DNA from: Adineta ricciae
Lineage: Eukaryota; Rotifera; Eurotatoria; Adinetida; Adinetidae
Direction of reading: 5' to 3'
NCBI GenBank assembly: GCA_905250025.1
Contig: CAJNOJ010000044.1
Location: forward strand, 248,001-312,000
DNA: 64,000 nt
Shown: piece by piece, positions 49,188-61,091 of the stretch
Layout: every line of letters begins with the position of its first letter
Position numbering within the stretch: the stretch's first letter is position 1
Translations under genes and position numbers: made by a program
The notes under the pieces: generated by a model
Told to the model about the DNA's origin: nothing
The model's database searches: none
What the model saw: the letters and a program-made list of their open reading frames with translations, nothing else

Positions 49188-50527
49188 GTTCAATGAATGA
49201 ATGAATGGATGAACAGAACGTGAATCACATTGCTCGTTCGTTCGTTGCAGCTCTTTGTTCGCGCCGATCAATGGAGAGCGTAGACGGCGACATCTAGGAT
49301 CAATATTGAATGAAACAATTATTTCGAAACGGAAGAATTCTTGACTTAGTCTTATTTAAGACAAAAGTTTGAAGAAAGAATTCATATTTATCTGAGAAAG
49401 CAACTTTTGATCATGATTGGTTGACGTAGTTAGAATTCGATGGAAAACAGAACAAAGAAATGACGCTTTATTACAAATAATCAAAATATTTATAAATATT
49501 CATTTTACTTGACAGCAAAACAGTTCGTACATTTATTCATCTTCATCTTCATGCAACTTTGCAAGACGTCACGTGCTCGCTCCATGTATCAGCATCAGAA
49601 CAGGTAAAACAACAAGGATAAAAATTCTTTTTTCTTCTTTGTCAGCGTCGTCAGGTGAAAAAAAGACGTCATACATACATGGTTTAGAAGTGCTTCTTCT
49701 GACGTTATAAGCAGCACTGCGCCTTTTGCTAGTTCTTCAAATACAGAGAAAGACTAAATGTTGACGCATATTCTATTTTCTTTCCAAATACCGGAAGTAT
49801 AAGATTGAACAAAAAAACAATCTAGTCGCGCACAAATTTTTCTACCCAACATTTATTATTTAAATTAGTTTATGTCATTCGTCTGAAGTAAATTTTTTAT
49901 TCATTCGAAGCGCATTTACTATATGAGTAATATCGAATGGTGAAAGTTCAGAGCAGAAATAGTACATTCCGGTTACCAAGCATTACAAACAATCGTGTTT
50001 TGGTAATGAGTTCCGCTGATATTAACTATCTGAATTCTTTTTTCTATCTCGAGATAAATTGAGACTGACACGGTGGGTAGGTCATAAAATCTTGTTCGAA
50101 CAAATCCATTACCGAGTTTGCCCAGAATAAATATCGTACAGATGATTTGTTGTTTTTCTGCGTGACAATTCTATTCCATATGTTGAAATTATTCACCTTC
50201 AATTTTGTTCTGTTTTTGAGAAAGAAAAAATAATACATCATAGCGCTGAAGGATCTCTTGCATTAGTTCTCTTGCGTATGAATTGAATTGACGTCAAATT
50301 TGGCTTTCATTGATATACGTCAACTATAATCATACCGAAATAGAATTCAGAAATGAGACAGAGTTAGTAATATTTTTATGCTTCTGTATACGTAAATCTA
50401 CATGTCGGATTAATTTCCTATTTACTTTCATCATCTCGTCTCCTTTTTCGTTATTTGAATAGTATTTGGAAAGGAGCATCAAAACGAGATCTACCCGATT
50501 GGGATCGAAGAACAAAGCACAACTTCA
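49188..50527. other. Intergenic region between divergent genes
   Basis: 1.3 kb upstream of both the KNL1-like (minus) and first phosphatase (plus) genes. No gene model. The frame at 50330-50515 is judged chance. Confidence 0.55.
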
Positions 50528-51857
50528 ATGAAAATCGGTAATCCATCGGCGAGTGCGTCCGTCGTTATAGAACCACTAGCAACTGATCAATATCACCACA
50601 AAGAAACAATCTGGCGTGTTCTACTCGATGCAATTAGCCTTATCATATGTATGCAACAAAGAATCTGACGTTTTTTGAAAATAATGTTGACCATTTCTTT
50701 TTTAATTGTTTAGTATTGGTCGTGACAGTTATTTCGCATTATGTTGCCATACCATTTACACGTGGATTCTTTTGTTCGGATACATCGATAAAGTATCCAT
50801 ACAAAGACAATACGATTCCAACGTATGCAGCAGTCATTCTATCAATTGGTGTTCCAATTGTTTGGGTAATTAAATAAAATTGTTTTTCATCGATGAAATA
50901 GAATACAAAACTTCTCTAGATGTGGGCAACCGAATTCTGTAAACGATTCTATTTCGCACGATACCCAAAAACAGTATTCACAACACGTCTAGAACTGTGC
51001 AGTTCAAAATCGATTAGTATTTCGCCGTTTGTTCGTAATTTATATATGCTTACCGGTAAACAAAGTTGACGCCTAGATCTGTCCAAATGAAAGAGATTTT
51101 TTTATCTAGTAATATTTGCTTATGGTTATCTATCCACTTGGGTATTAACGGAAGTAGCAAAGAATTTTGTTGGAGAATTACGACCACATTTTTTGGCTGT
51201 TTGTCGACCTAGTTTCGATTGTTCAGCTTTGACGTCTGCACAATTTGCTTCGTTCAATTCATACTTACTCACTGATCAAAATTTTACATGTACAAACGAT
51301 GACAGCGCAGCAGTTCGAGAAGCACGGTATGTATCTGCATTGAGCTGTGTAATATTCATGATCAAATTCGGTTTAGTCGATCGTTTTTCAGTGGACATAC
51401 TGCACCGTTGTTTTGTAAGTAGTTTCTCTGAATTTACTACACGAACTATCTTTCTGCGTTCTAGTTGGCTTCGGCTTTTTAGTTATGTATATTCATGTCT
51501 CATGGTCATGGCGTCATCTTGGTATTGTCGGTCATCTCTTTCAAGTAGGTCTTGCTATTCTTGGATGCTACATTGGTAAGTGCGAAAAATACCGAATCCA
51601 TTACATTCATCGAATTTCTTCTAGGATATACACGCATAAGTGATTTTCATCATCATTGGCACGATGTCTTTGTTGGTGGTATAGTTGGCTCATTGATTGC
51701 TTTTGTAACATTTAAATTTATTCTCAATTGGCGTCATTACGATCCGAGATTTTTGCCCTACACAGCAAGTACTCATCCGAAAGGAGCATTGACACACAAT
51801 GGAGATGTCTCAATTGCTAAAAACAATCGTTCTAATCATCAAACAGCTGCTTTTTAA
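50528..51857 (+). CDS. PLPP: Lipid phosphate phosphatase (PLPP/wunen-like, PAP2 family), copy 1
   Basis: Membrane enzyme that removes phosphate from lysophosphatidate, phosphatidate, sphingosine-1-phosphate and similar lipids on the outer or lumenal face. Exons 50528-50648, 50714-50865, 50920-51055, 51110-51326, 51377-51414, 51465-51575 and 51625-51857 give 335 aa with six hydrophobic helices. All three catalytic motifs are present: KNFVGELRPHF (C1), RSFFSGHTAP (C2, catalytic His) and YTRISDFHHHWHDVFVGG (C3, nucleophile His). C2 is split by an intron at its Arg. The FSGH form of C2 fits PLPP1-3. A second copy follows 195 bp downstream on the same strand. Confidence 0.92.
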
Positions 51858-52052
51858 ATGAATTTCTTTTATTTTTACTCCTCGTAATAAATCTCTGAAT
51901 GAAATCACACATTTCTAGATTAAATTCTGTGTGGACTAAGACGCGAAGGAGGATATCTCGCAGTGGCTGAAAGTGATTCAGACACAACACTTGGTCTCGA
52001 ACAAAATCGATCGTGTCGTCAACGGCAATCATCAACAGAATTGAAACAAAAA

Positions 52053-53987
52053 ATGAAAAGCGATTCATCACGGCAGTATAGATATGATGATGATTCACCT
52101 GAAGCAAAATGGTCTGCAACACCGAATGTGGCAGTACGAAGGTATTCGATCTTATTCTCTGTTCTTTTTTTCTTTATGGTACAGAAGAGGAGAAGGAAAA
52201 AAGAGAGGAAGAAAAGACTACTAATGTCATTCGATGAATATTTGTTGAATCATTTTCGAAACGAAAATGAAAGCAACGAGAAGTGATGCGCTTAAACAAG
52301 AAAATTCTGTCATATCCTACGGGTCGATGGATATTTCATCGACGGATATTAAAAGGTTATCTATTAAATAAATAAGATCCTCGTTTTCAACATGCATCAC
52401 TCAATCATTTTTGCTTTGAATTCTAGTCGTGCTCCAATCATTCAACCCGTTTCAGCGTTGAAATTAGTTTTTGATGGTCTCTCACTTGTGATTGGTATGT
52501 ATTTCGACATTAATTCAACATATCCACAAATTTTCTGTTTTCAATAGTGCTTCTAACATGGCTTATGTTTAAATATTTTGTCAAACCTGTGCGTCGTGCA
52601 TTTCTATGCTCGGATCTCAGTCTGTACCACCCACCACCAGAAAAAAAGGTCTTTCCGACATGGCTCCTATTCGTATGTGCGATTATTGTACCACTAATTA
52701 TCGTACGTTCGTTCGTTGAAAACATTTGATCGGACTGATTCTCTGCTTTCCTAGATCATCCTATCCGAAGGTATTCGTTGGTTTTATTTATTTCGTAAGA
52801 AAGCAGCAAAAGTTGTGTACAAAATTCAAGTTCGCACCAAAGTTTATGACATTCCGGAGTGGGTAGGCAATCTCTACATTATCGTCGGTACGTATTTTCA
52901 TGGAACTTCGAAGTGAAAAATGATTGATTTGGTCTGCTAGGTGTCTTCATTTTTGCCAACTGTGCTAATTCGTTTTTAACGAATGTCGGCAAAGTCACTG
53001 TCGGTCGATTACGGCCACATTTTATCCCATCGTGTTTTAACAAATTCTCGTACAAAGATTTCTGTGGAGATCCCAATGAATGGATCGTTAATTATACATG
53101 TCTCGGAGAGTCAAGTGATCTTGTCAAAGAAAAGGATGGAGCTCATGATATTCGGTATGTATAGATGAATCATTTCGTGAATGGAATCGTCCGACGGCAG
53201 TTGTTCCTTCGAATCAAAATGTTCTTATTGAGTTTGTAACAGACAACGAGATGAAGTTTTGATAAGTTTTCTCTATAAAAACATCCGTGTCAACTTTATT
53301 ATTTGACGATTTATGATCGATGTATAAACATAGAGAATCGACGATAAGTCGGATCGATTACCATAGAATAGACTTGTAGTAAGATCATAAATTGAATGAG
53401 TATAGTGTAGCGAAGCTTGTTGATTAAAAATACAGCTACAAGTCAGTATTTAACTATCGATGTTTAGAACAAATTTGTAGATATTGAATATGATCCTTTA
53501 TTTTCTAGTCAATCATTTCCATCTGGACATTCATCGTCAGCTTTCTGTGGTCTTATTTTCTTAGCTGTAGGTTGCTCATTTTCACACACAAACACGAGAA
53601 TTGGTCTACTTTATTGCTTTCTGTAGCTTTATATACACAGAGTCTGGAACTATCGTAACATTGGTTTATTACCATATGTCATGGAAATGCTTTGCTTTGC
53701 GCTAGCTGCCTATATCGGTTCGTTTGAATTCCATTTGATATTTATTTTCGATATTTTCTATTGTTTCTCAAGGTATCACACGTATTACCGACAATCGTCA
53801 TCATGCCACAGATGTCCTTAGTGGCGCTATTCTAGGAACGGTTGTTGCTGTCATTGCTGTATGTCAATTTTTTCGATTGCCGAACAAATACAATTTGCTG
53901 CTTTTTGTTTATTTATAGTTTCGTTACATGGTCAAATCATTCAAACGATCAGTTCTCTCAGATCTCGGAAGTGGCTCTGTAGATTAA
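52053..53987 (+). CDS. PLPP: Lipid phosphate phosphatase (PLPP/PAP2 family), copy 2
   Basis: Exons 52053-52141, 52427-52494, 52548-52702, 52755-52887, 52941-53154, 53509-53566, 53627-53717, 53773-53858 and 53919-53987 give 320 aa. Catalytic motifs are intact: KVTVGRLRPHF (C1), QSFPSGHSSSA (C2) and ITRITDNRHHATDVLSG (C3). C2 has PSGH where copy 1 has FSGH. The N-terminus is charged and disordered. The frame is open upstream to about 51927 without an ATG, so the start at 52053 is the first in-frame ATG and not certain. The exon 5-6 intron is 354 bases, far longer than its neighbours. Tandem with copy 1 but strongly diverged, so the duplication is old or the two are distinct family members. Confidence 0.9.
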
Positions 53988-54329
53988 ATTGAATTCGAAA
54001 TAATCAAAGCTACTTTGTTTCTTTTTGAATCATCTACTCTATACACAGTTATTTAATCCAGCATAATTATGTAACAAGTTCGTACTTAATGGTTTTTCTG
54101 TGAATGATCACCCTGACAAGCTTACAAGATGTTTCATTTCAATACAAATTGTGAATACGAACAATTTGAGCAAAGAACATGCTTAATCTAGCTCATGATA
54201 TTGTATTTATAACTCTGTTTTTATTGAACGTAGAAATAAAGTCCTTTCTCCTCTTGGAAACGAAAGTTTTCTCGGCATACTATCTAGAATCGTCTAGTTT
54301 TGCTTCGATTGTTTAGATAAGATTTATCA
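53988..54329. other. Short intergenic gap
   Basis: 342 bases between two plus-strand genes. An AATAAA-like signal (gaaataaag, about 54232) probably serves the phosphatase. A TTTAG acceptor-like site (54313-54316) is 13 bases before the MIER start. Confidence 0.5.
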
Positions 54330-55938
54330 ATGGCTGAAAATCAAGAGACGAAAGTAGAACATACCGAAGAAGAACAGCTACTAAATGACATCAAGGATCA
54401 AATAGATGCAGATGAACAACAACCAACAATTGTCATTAACGAATTTACTGAAAAAACAGAAATTGTCAAATTAACAGTGGTAAATTATATTTTCTATAGA
54501 GACGTGGAGAAAAAACTGTATCATTTTACGACTTCTTAGGAAAGTGACATACCAATTGAAGATCTAAGGAAACTGTATACTAGTTCATCAAATATAGCAA
54601 ATGTATCTACATCGAAACCAGAAGAAGCGAGTTCGTCGGAAGAAGAGGAAGATTCAAGTGATCAAGAAGAAGATAGTGGTTATCAGCGTTTACTAATTGC
54701 TGAACATCCAAATATGAGTAAGCAGAAGAAGATAGCAAAGAATAACCATCAATATTTGACGTTTAGATGAAAATGGTGAAGAAGATATGGATGACTCATC
54801 GTTTTCGTTGTATTGGCAAAAAGTAAATTGGTGTACTCGTTCGAATTTAAATTATCCTCTGTTTTCCAGGCTATTAACATCGGTGATCAATATCAAGCTA
54901 TAGTACCTGATCTACTTCTTTCATCCGATCTCAATGATCAAGGTTTATAACGATGATCTTCAGTATGAACTTTGCTCTAAATTGTGATTGAATATTTAGA
55001 CTCACCTAATGATCAACTACTCTGGTCTCCGTCTTTAGACGAAAATCAAGAAGAGAATTCGGCATTAGTAAACAAATATTTGAAACTAGCTGCTAAAGAA
55101 TGTAATGATCATTCACTGGATATCGATTATCAGCGCCAACCGTTCATTTCTATTCTAGTTCGAACAGCTGATCAAGAGATAATACTTGAAGTATTCCTAT
55201 CGACTAATTACAATATCGATCAAGCCTTAGAGAAACTTCGTCTACCAACAACTGACAAGAATTATTGTAAATCAAATTCTGACTCTTAGTTTTCTTTTGA
55301 AATACGCCTTTTTTCTGTTTAGTTGTACCAGCACCATGGACACTGCCAGAATGTGATAAATTTGAGCAATGTTTCAAAGAGCACGGCAAAGATTTTTCCA
55401 TGTTTAAGGTTGATTTCAATATGGAAAACTGCTCAGGTTATGGAAAAAGTTTACTTCATTTAGATTCCTAATCGCACGGTGAAAGAACTTATATTTTTCT
55501 ACTATATTTGGAAAAAATCAGCTCGACATGATGTTTTTGTTCGACAAAATCGCGTCGAAAAACGACGGTTTCACTTACATCCTTACGTAACGTAAGTTCC
55601 TTCATTCGAACGCTTCGTTTCAATTGTTATTTTCTTTCCATCTTAGTGATTACCTTGAGAAATTCTTCATAGAACAAGAACTTCAATTGACCAACGCATA
55701 CGAACAAAATAATTCGTCAACATTAGCTTTAAATCCTCAATTGAGTGGTGATCAATTGCTGGCAAAGCGTCGTTTAAGTTCAGATTTATTTCTCAAACCA
55801 CTACCAACAATAAAACGGACAAAACCGTTATTAAATTCCACTGATAACGAGCAGCACGATCTTACTGACAATCAACAAATACAAACAAGCACAAGTCCAA
55901 ACAGCGTAGCTAAAAAAGCAAACGAAGACACGAAATAA
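54330..55938 (+). CDS. MIER1: MIER-type ELM2-SANT transcriptional corepressor
   Basis: MIER proteins are nuclear and recruit histone deacetylases through the ELM2-SANT module. Exons 54330-54479, 54540-54717, 54767-54822, 54870-54942, 55000-55266, 55323-55408, 55464-55591 and 55647-55938 give 409 aa. The N-terminal region is acidic (SSSEEEEDSSDQEEDSGY). ELM2 is about 120-215: INIGDQYQAIVPDLL, NDQLLWSP, NYNIDQALEKL. SANT is about 225-290: PWTLPECDKFEQCFKEHGKD, NRTVKELIFFYYIWKKSARH, then FHLHPYVTDYLEKF, a MIER mark. The tail is basic and Ser-rich with KRRLSS and IKRTKP as a possible nuclear signal. MIER1, 2 and 3 cannot be separated. Confidence 0.92.
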
Positions 55939-56729
55939 AATACGTCGAATTTCTTGTTGGTTTTCTTATCTGTTTTTTGTATATGTTTTATTGTATATGA
56001 TAGAATTTCTCTGACTTGAAAAGAAATGTCAAACGCGTCGTTTTCCAATCGATAGTCTTTTCAAAAAGTGAAAGAAACGACTGTCCATTCGATCATATTA
56101 CAGTTACATGCGAAACTTCAACAATTACTAACATGAAGCTAAACAGGTGAACACTTCTCGTGAGCTATCTAATGAGTAGCGTCATCTATAGTGGTCGATT
56201 TTACAGATGCTATTCGCGGAGAACTTCGAACGAAAAATGCAAATCCTTCTTGTTTAATTCGCTCGGGAAAAGTAAATCTTTTTGATCGGATGTATTCAAC
56301 AACTCCATTGGTAGAAGTAATAACCGAGTGCTATTATGACAATATGAACAGTCTTTCACTTTCACCTAGAAGTCAAGTTTGGATTTCTAGGTCGATAACA
56401 AAGTAAGAGGCTTTTCTTGTTTGCATGTTCTCGTTGTCAATGAAACATAAATGAAAAATGTTCTATTTAACATTCAAGTAGACATCATGATCAAACTTGA
56501 ATCTCTCAGCTTCTAATACATTGTTCTTATCTAATCTCGACAGATGTAAATAAGAATCTGCTAAAAAAGGAATCATTTTATCTATGAAAATTTCTTTCTA
56601 TCTACTATGACCATCAGAATAAAGTCAAATCTACAATCGTACGATAGTACCTATCTCATTCGCTTATACAACTGTTCGCATGTCAGATATATATGATATA
56701 ATCTTTTTCTCTATTCTCTTTGTTCGAAG
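55939..56729. other. Intergenic region
   Basis: 791 bases between two plus-strand genes. A 71-codon frame at 56191-56406 has no recognised domain and is not called a gene. Confidence 0.5.
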
Positions 56730-58717
56730 ATGGAAGTACCTTCGTCTATAAAAGAACGTCTAGCAAAGGCAAATCAAGCTCATTTACTCGACTATTGGTC
56801 AGAATTAACCAATGGACAACGGCAAACCCTATTGCATGATATTAATGAGATTGATTTCGATCGTGTCACAAAAGCGTACAATGGTATAAAACATGAGTTG
56901 ACAGAAAATCATGCTGGTGAAAATGTACAACAAGAAAGTATCGATGATCTCATGGAACCAGTGCCTGATAGTGTAACAGGATCTGTCAATGATACCAATA
57001 AAGAACTGCTGGAACACTATCGTCAACAAGGTTAGAACTCATTTGTGTTTGTTCAGTCGTATTAACTTGAGTTTTTGCCTAGGTTTGAAAGCCATTTCCG
57101 AAGGCGCTGTATGCGTGTTATTGCTTGCTGGTGGACAAGGAACTCGTTTGGGTATGTTCGCACGTATTCTTCCTTGAATTTCAATCATTCTCTCTCATTT
57201 AAAGGTGTTGATTATCCAAAAGGAATGTACAATGTAGGTTTACCATCGAAGAAAACACTTTATCAGATTCAAGCCGAACGTATTCGCCGACTTGAACAAC
57301 TAGCTAATGAACAGTTCCAAACAACAACATCGACCATTCCATGGTAGAACTTACACAAATGTCTCCATGTTTTTCATACATAATCTTATCATTCAGGTTT
57401 ATTATGACGAGTGAACATACCCAAGAGCAAACTGAAAAATTTCTTCATTCGAATGATTATTTCGGTTTAAAACCTGAAAACATCATTCTTTTCGAACAGC
57501 ATATTTTACCAGCATTGAATTTTCAAGGCAAAATCTTAATGGATGAGAAATATAAATTAACAAAAGCAGCTGATGGAAACGGTGGTTTATACCGGGCATT
57601 GACATCGAATAAAATCTTAGATGAAATGGATAAACGCCATATTAAATATGTTCATGTTTATTGCGTTGATAATATTCTTGTTCGTCTGGGTGATCCCGTT
57701 TTTATTGGATTTTGTATCCAGCAAAATGCTGACTGCGCGGCAAAAGTAATTTTCTTTATAGTATTTCATCGTTGTATTGATCAACATGTGAAATTTTTCT
57801 TCAAGGTAGTGAAAAAAGCATTTGCTAATGAAGCTGTTGGAGTTATATGTAAAGTTCGTGATCGCTATCAAGTTGTTGAATATTCTGAAATCTCTCAGAA
57901 AACAGCCGAACGGACCAAAGCTGATAACAGCGGCGATTTGCTATTCAATGCTGGAAATATTTGCAATCATTTCTTTACAGTCGATTTTCTTCACGATGTT
58001 TGCAAGTATGAATCTTTTTCACACGAGACACGTGATCCCAGCATTTGTTTCATAGACATCACGACGATGAACTTCGATATCATGTGGCGAAAAAGAAAAT
58101 TCCAGCCATTGACAAAGTTGGCAAGCGAATTGACAAGCCAAAAGATATCAATGGAGTTAAATTAGAAAAATTCGTCTTTGATGTTTTTCCCTTTGCAAAG
58201 TAAGAGAAGAAATAGAGATTATTTATCGATGAATCGTGCTTATCACAACGTAGAACGTTTGCTGTTTGGGAAGTGTGTCGCGAAGATGAATTTTCACCGT
58301 TAAAAAATGGTTCAGGACCAAAGGATACGGCTGAAACATGTCGAAGAGACTTAATACATCAGCATATTCGATATCTTAAACAGGCGGGTGCTGAGATAAC
58401 GTATGTGCTTTGAAAACTCAATGTTGGATACGAATAATTTGTTTTTCAGGGAGTCAGATGAAACTATTTGTGAAATCTCTCCTCTTGTTTCGTATGCTGG
58501 AGAAGTAAAGTTTTACTTTGAGTAGAATTCTTCTGAAATATTTACTCTTGTCTTCTTAGAACTTAGACCTTGTCAAAGGGCAGACATTAAATTCTTCGAT
58601 TGTTATCGATGTTGATATCAAAACACAAAAAGTAAGGAGTTTATTTTGTTTTCATGAAAATATTGTCCTAATTCTTTTCAGCCTGAAATTATCGTCACAT
58701 CTAAAAATTCTTCTTAA
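56730..58717 (+). CDS. UAP1: UDP-N-acetylglucosamine pyrophosphorylase
   Basis: Makes UDP-GlcNAc from UTP and GlcNAc-1-phosphate, the precursor for chitin, N-glycans, GPI anchors and O-GlcNAc. Ten exons: 56730-57030, 57083-57151, 57205-57343, 57397-57745, 57806-58005, 58056-58199, 58254-58400, 58450-58504, 58560-58631, 58682-58717 (503 aa, as in human UAP1). The nucleotide-binding signature [10 protein letters not shown] spans the exon 2-3 junction. Other conserved blocks are [35 protein letters not shown]-like [63 protein letters not shown] and SPLKNGSG. Bdelloids have chitinous trophi. Only 52 bp separate its stop from that of the convergent CAP gene. Confidence 0.97.
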
Positions 58718-58769
58718 CTTTATCAGGCAATAATATCCTAAATAAATGTGATTCGATTCTTTTTCAACT

Positions 58770-60375
58770 TTAGTTTCTTAAAAAAATTTTCAATGTTACA
58801 ATAATAATCATTAAACTATATAATAAATATGGACCGATAGATAATGGTAGATAATTACAACCGTTCGATGCTATTACTGTACTTGGATGAGTTATGAGTG
58901 AGAGTTTCCGCGGCCTAAACGAAAATTTGAAGAATATTATATCGAAAATGTTTATTTTGTTTTACCGTTTTTGTGAATTTGTTTTCATTTTTCGACCAGA
59001 TGGTTTCCGTTTTGTTGCACTAGAAAATCGAGACAAAATTGTCAACAGAACATCGTTTGAATGATTCTCACCTAGTAGTAGTGGTTATTGTCGTTGTTTG
59101 TAGCATTTTAATTGCTGGTGTGTTCGGTGCAAGGTTCGCTTTTCCGTACACCTGCTTCAATACTTCGTATCTATCACATAAACCACAAAGACGAGGACAT
59201 TCCAATGGCACATTGACAGCAATACACGATTCTGGTGATTGATAATAACATGGAGGAAGTATAGAACAGTTTACTAAGAAGAACACAAATGTCATTGATT
59301 AGTTCGAAAGCGAAAAATGAAAGTTACAATGTTCACATTGTGAACCAGTTGCATATGTTGAGCATTGGCATTGACAAGTTTTTAAATCAAGAGTACCATT
59401 GTACAGGCAGACTTTGCCATGGCAATCTGAAAGAAAGAAATGCTTTTCTGCTGTTTTATTAGCGACTTTTGCAGTACTTTACCATTTAATGGACGATCTT
59501 CAATCCCTTGGTCATAAGGTCTATACAAATTGCTATTCAATTGCCTAGAATAAGTCGAAGTCGAGTTGTTTTTTATTCGTCCATTCGAACTTACCCAGTA
59601 ATATAATTGCAAACATAAAAAGGCCATTTCATATCAAACATTCCACTAGGGGGACACATCGTCGCTGCACAACCAACTAGAACTGCAGAATGCCATATCA
59701 TCTAGAAGCAAAAAATCAATATAGAAGACTTATTCGTAACTCTTCGACTAGCCTGTGTATAATGGGCAACAATTCCAGTTGCTGGATAACCATGAATATA
59801 ATGTTCCTTTTCTTCGATCCACCCACCAATAGCTTGGGTCCAATTGTCATATCCCATAGCTAAATTTTGTCCTGTTGAAAGTGGAATTCCTAGAATGAAG
59901 TGTGCATCATTAGTCTATGAAAAGAAACAACAACATTTATGTATAACCTACTCGGTACACTCCGTTGACTGGCTTTATCATGATCGAATTCACAGCGACG
60001 AGCATACCGAAGAGCGATTTCTGCTAGATCATCATTCCAATACTAAATCATGATTACGAATAAGCTTTGGCATGAGCTGATAACATAATCAATCTCCTTA
60101 CCATCTTCTCTATATTCGCTCCTCGAACAAGTCGCCGTTCATGATTGTGTATTCGAAGAATTGCTGTTCGTTCAGATGAGCTAATCTGCAGATCGACTAC
60201 ATTCGGATATGGCTGCGAACAGTACGAATGATTTTCATCCGTTACATAGTATTCCAATGGACACAATTCTAAATCGTTTATTAAAAATGAGAAAACATTT
60301 GACAATAAGGTTTCTTATACCGTAAGATTTGAAAAGTTGGACGAAGAGTGTGACGTAAATAAGTATTGCTAACAT
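58770..60375 (-). CDS. CAP (SCP/CRISP-type) domain protein with ShK-like module and C-terminal TM helix
   Basis: Ten exons: 60375-60321, 60268-60102, 60042-59959, 59914-59753, 59701-59595, 59544-59483, 59426-59328, 59273-59072, 59019-58966, 58914-58770 (378 aa). A signal peptide (MLAILIYVTLFVQLF) leads to a CAP domain with ILRIHNHERRLV, WNDDLAEIALRYARRCEFDH, GQNLAMG, HYTQMIWHSAVLVGCA and FYVCNYITG; the CAP His/Glu residues appear present. Next is a Cys-rich, EGF-like stretch (CHGKVC, CQCQCSTYATGSQCEH). Then a six-Cys ShK-type module follows (NCSILPPC, ESC, ECPRLCGLC), then a basic linker and a hydrophobic C-terminus (LPLSIGPYLLYSLMIIIVTL). CAP proteins are mostly secreted with varied roles, so no activity is claimed. 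The exon 4 donor is GC, which conserved HYTQMIW sequence across the junction requires. Confidence 0.85.
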
Positions 60376-61091
60376 GTCATCGAAATTCGAGTGAATGATC
60401 AGAAAAATAACTAGTAACTATTCATTATTTCTCTCGCTTTGCCCGAGTTGTATGTTATCAATGTCACGTACAACTATTGAATTCGAATGGATATGTTTAT
60501 ATGGCAAAATATTTTATTTCATGATTCATGATGTTATAAAATATGCTGTTGACATATCTGTCTTCCTAATCATCGTGGAAAGACTATCGTAAACTTATGA
60601 CGATTGTGGAAAAATAAAATACTTCGAATTTCAAATCGTAATATGCATATATTTATCTATTTTCCTTATCCACCCGTAGTTTTTTTGTATATAGTAACAA
60701 AGAAAATGAAGAGAAATCCAACATCATTGCAAAAAGCAAAGGAAAGATAAGATAAAAGATGAACACAATAAGAAAAAGACGAGTTGGTATTCAACTAAAA
60801 AGATGAACAAGAAGAGAGAGAGAAGGGAAATGCAAGAGCATACGAGAATAAAAGAAAAACACAAAGCCAGGCGCTGCTCTGAGCACACGTTTAAGAGATC
60901 TAAACACGAATGAATGATGATAAATGTGGTATGCGAGACAGAGAGAGAGAGAGAGCTCGAGAATAAAGTTATGACTAGGAAGATAAAGAAAAAATATAGA
61001 ACATAGATAAATGAAACAGTAATAATAATAATAATAATAATAATAGTAATAATAATGGCAATAACATCGATGATGAAATGTCTGTGGTTGA
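60376..61091. other. Intergenic region with purine-rich and AAT repeats
   Basis: 716 bases, probably including the 3' UTR of the spectraplakin (minus). It holds AG runs (about 60811-60826 and 60938-60953) and an AAT repeat (61020-61056). No gene model. Confidence 0.6.
61020..61056. repeat. (AAT)n microsatellite
   Basis: About 12 AAT units with one G interruption, 36 bases beyond the spectraplakin stop codon. Confidence 0.97.

Noticed and set aside
49188-49271. N-terminal extension of the KNL1-like frame
   Set aside because: The frame is open upstream, but no ATG occurs before 49187; the upstream start would be TTG.
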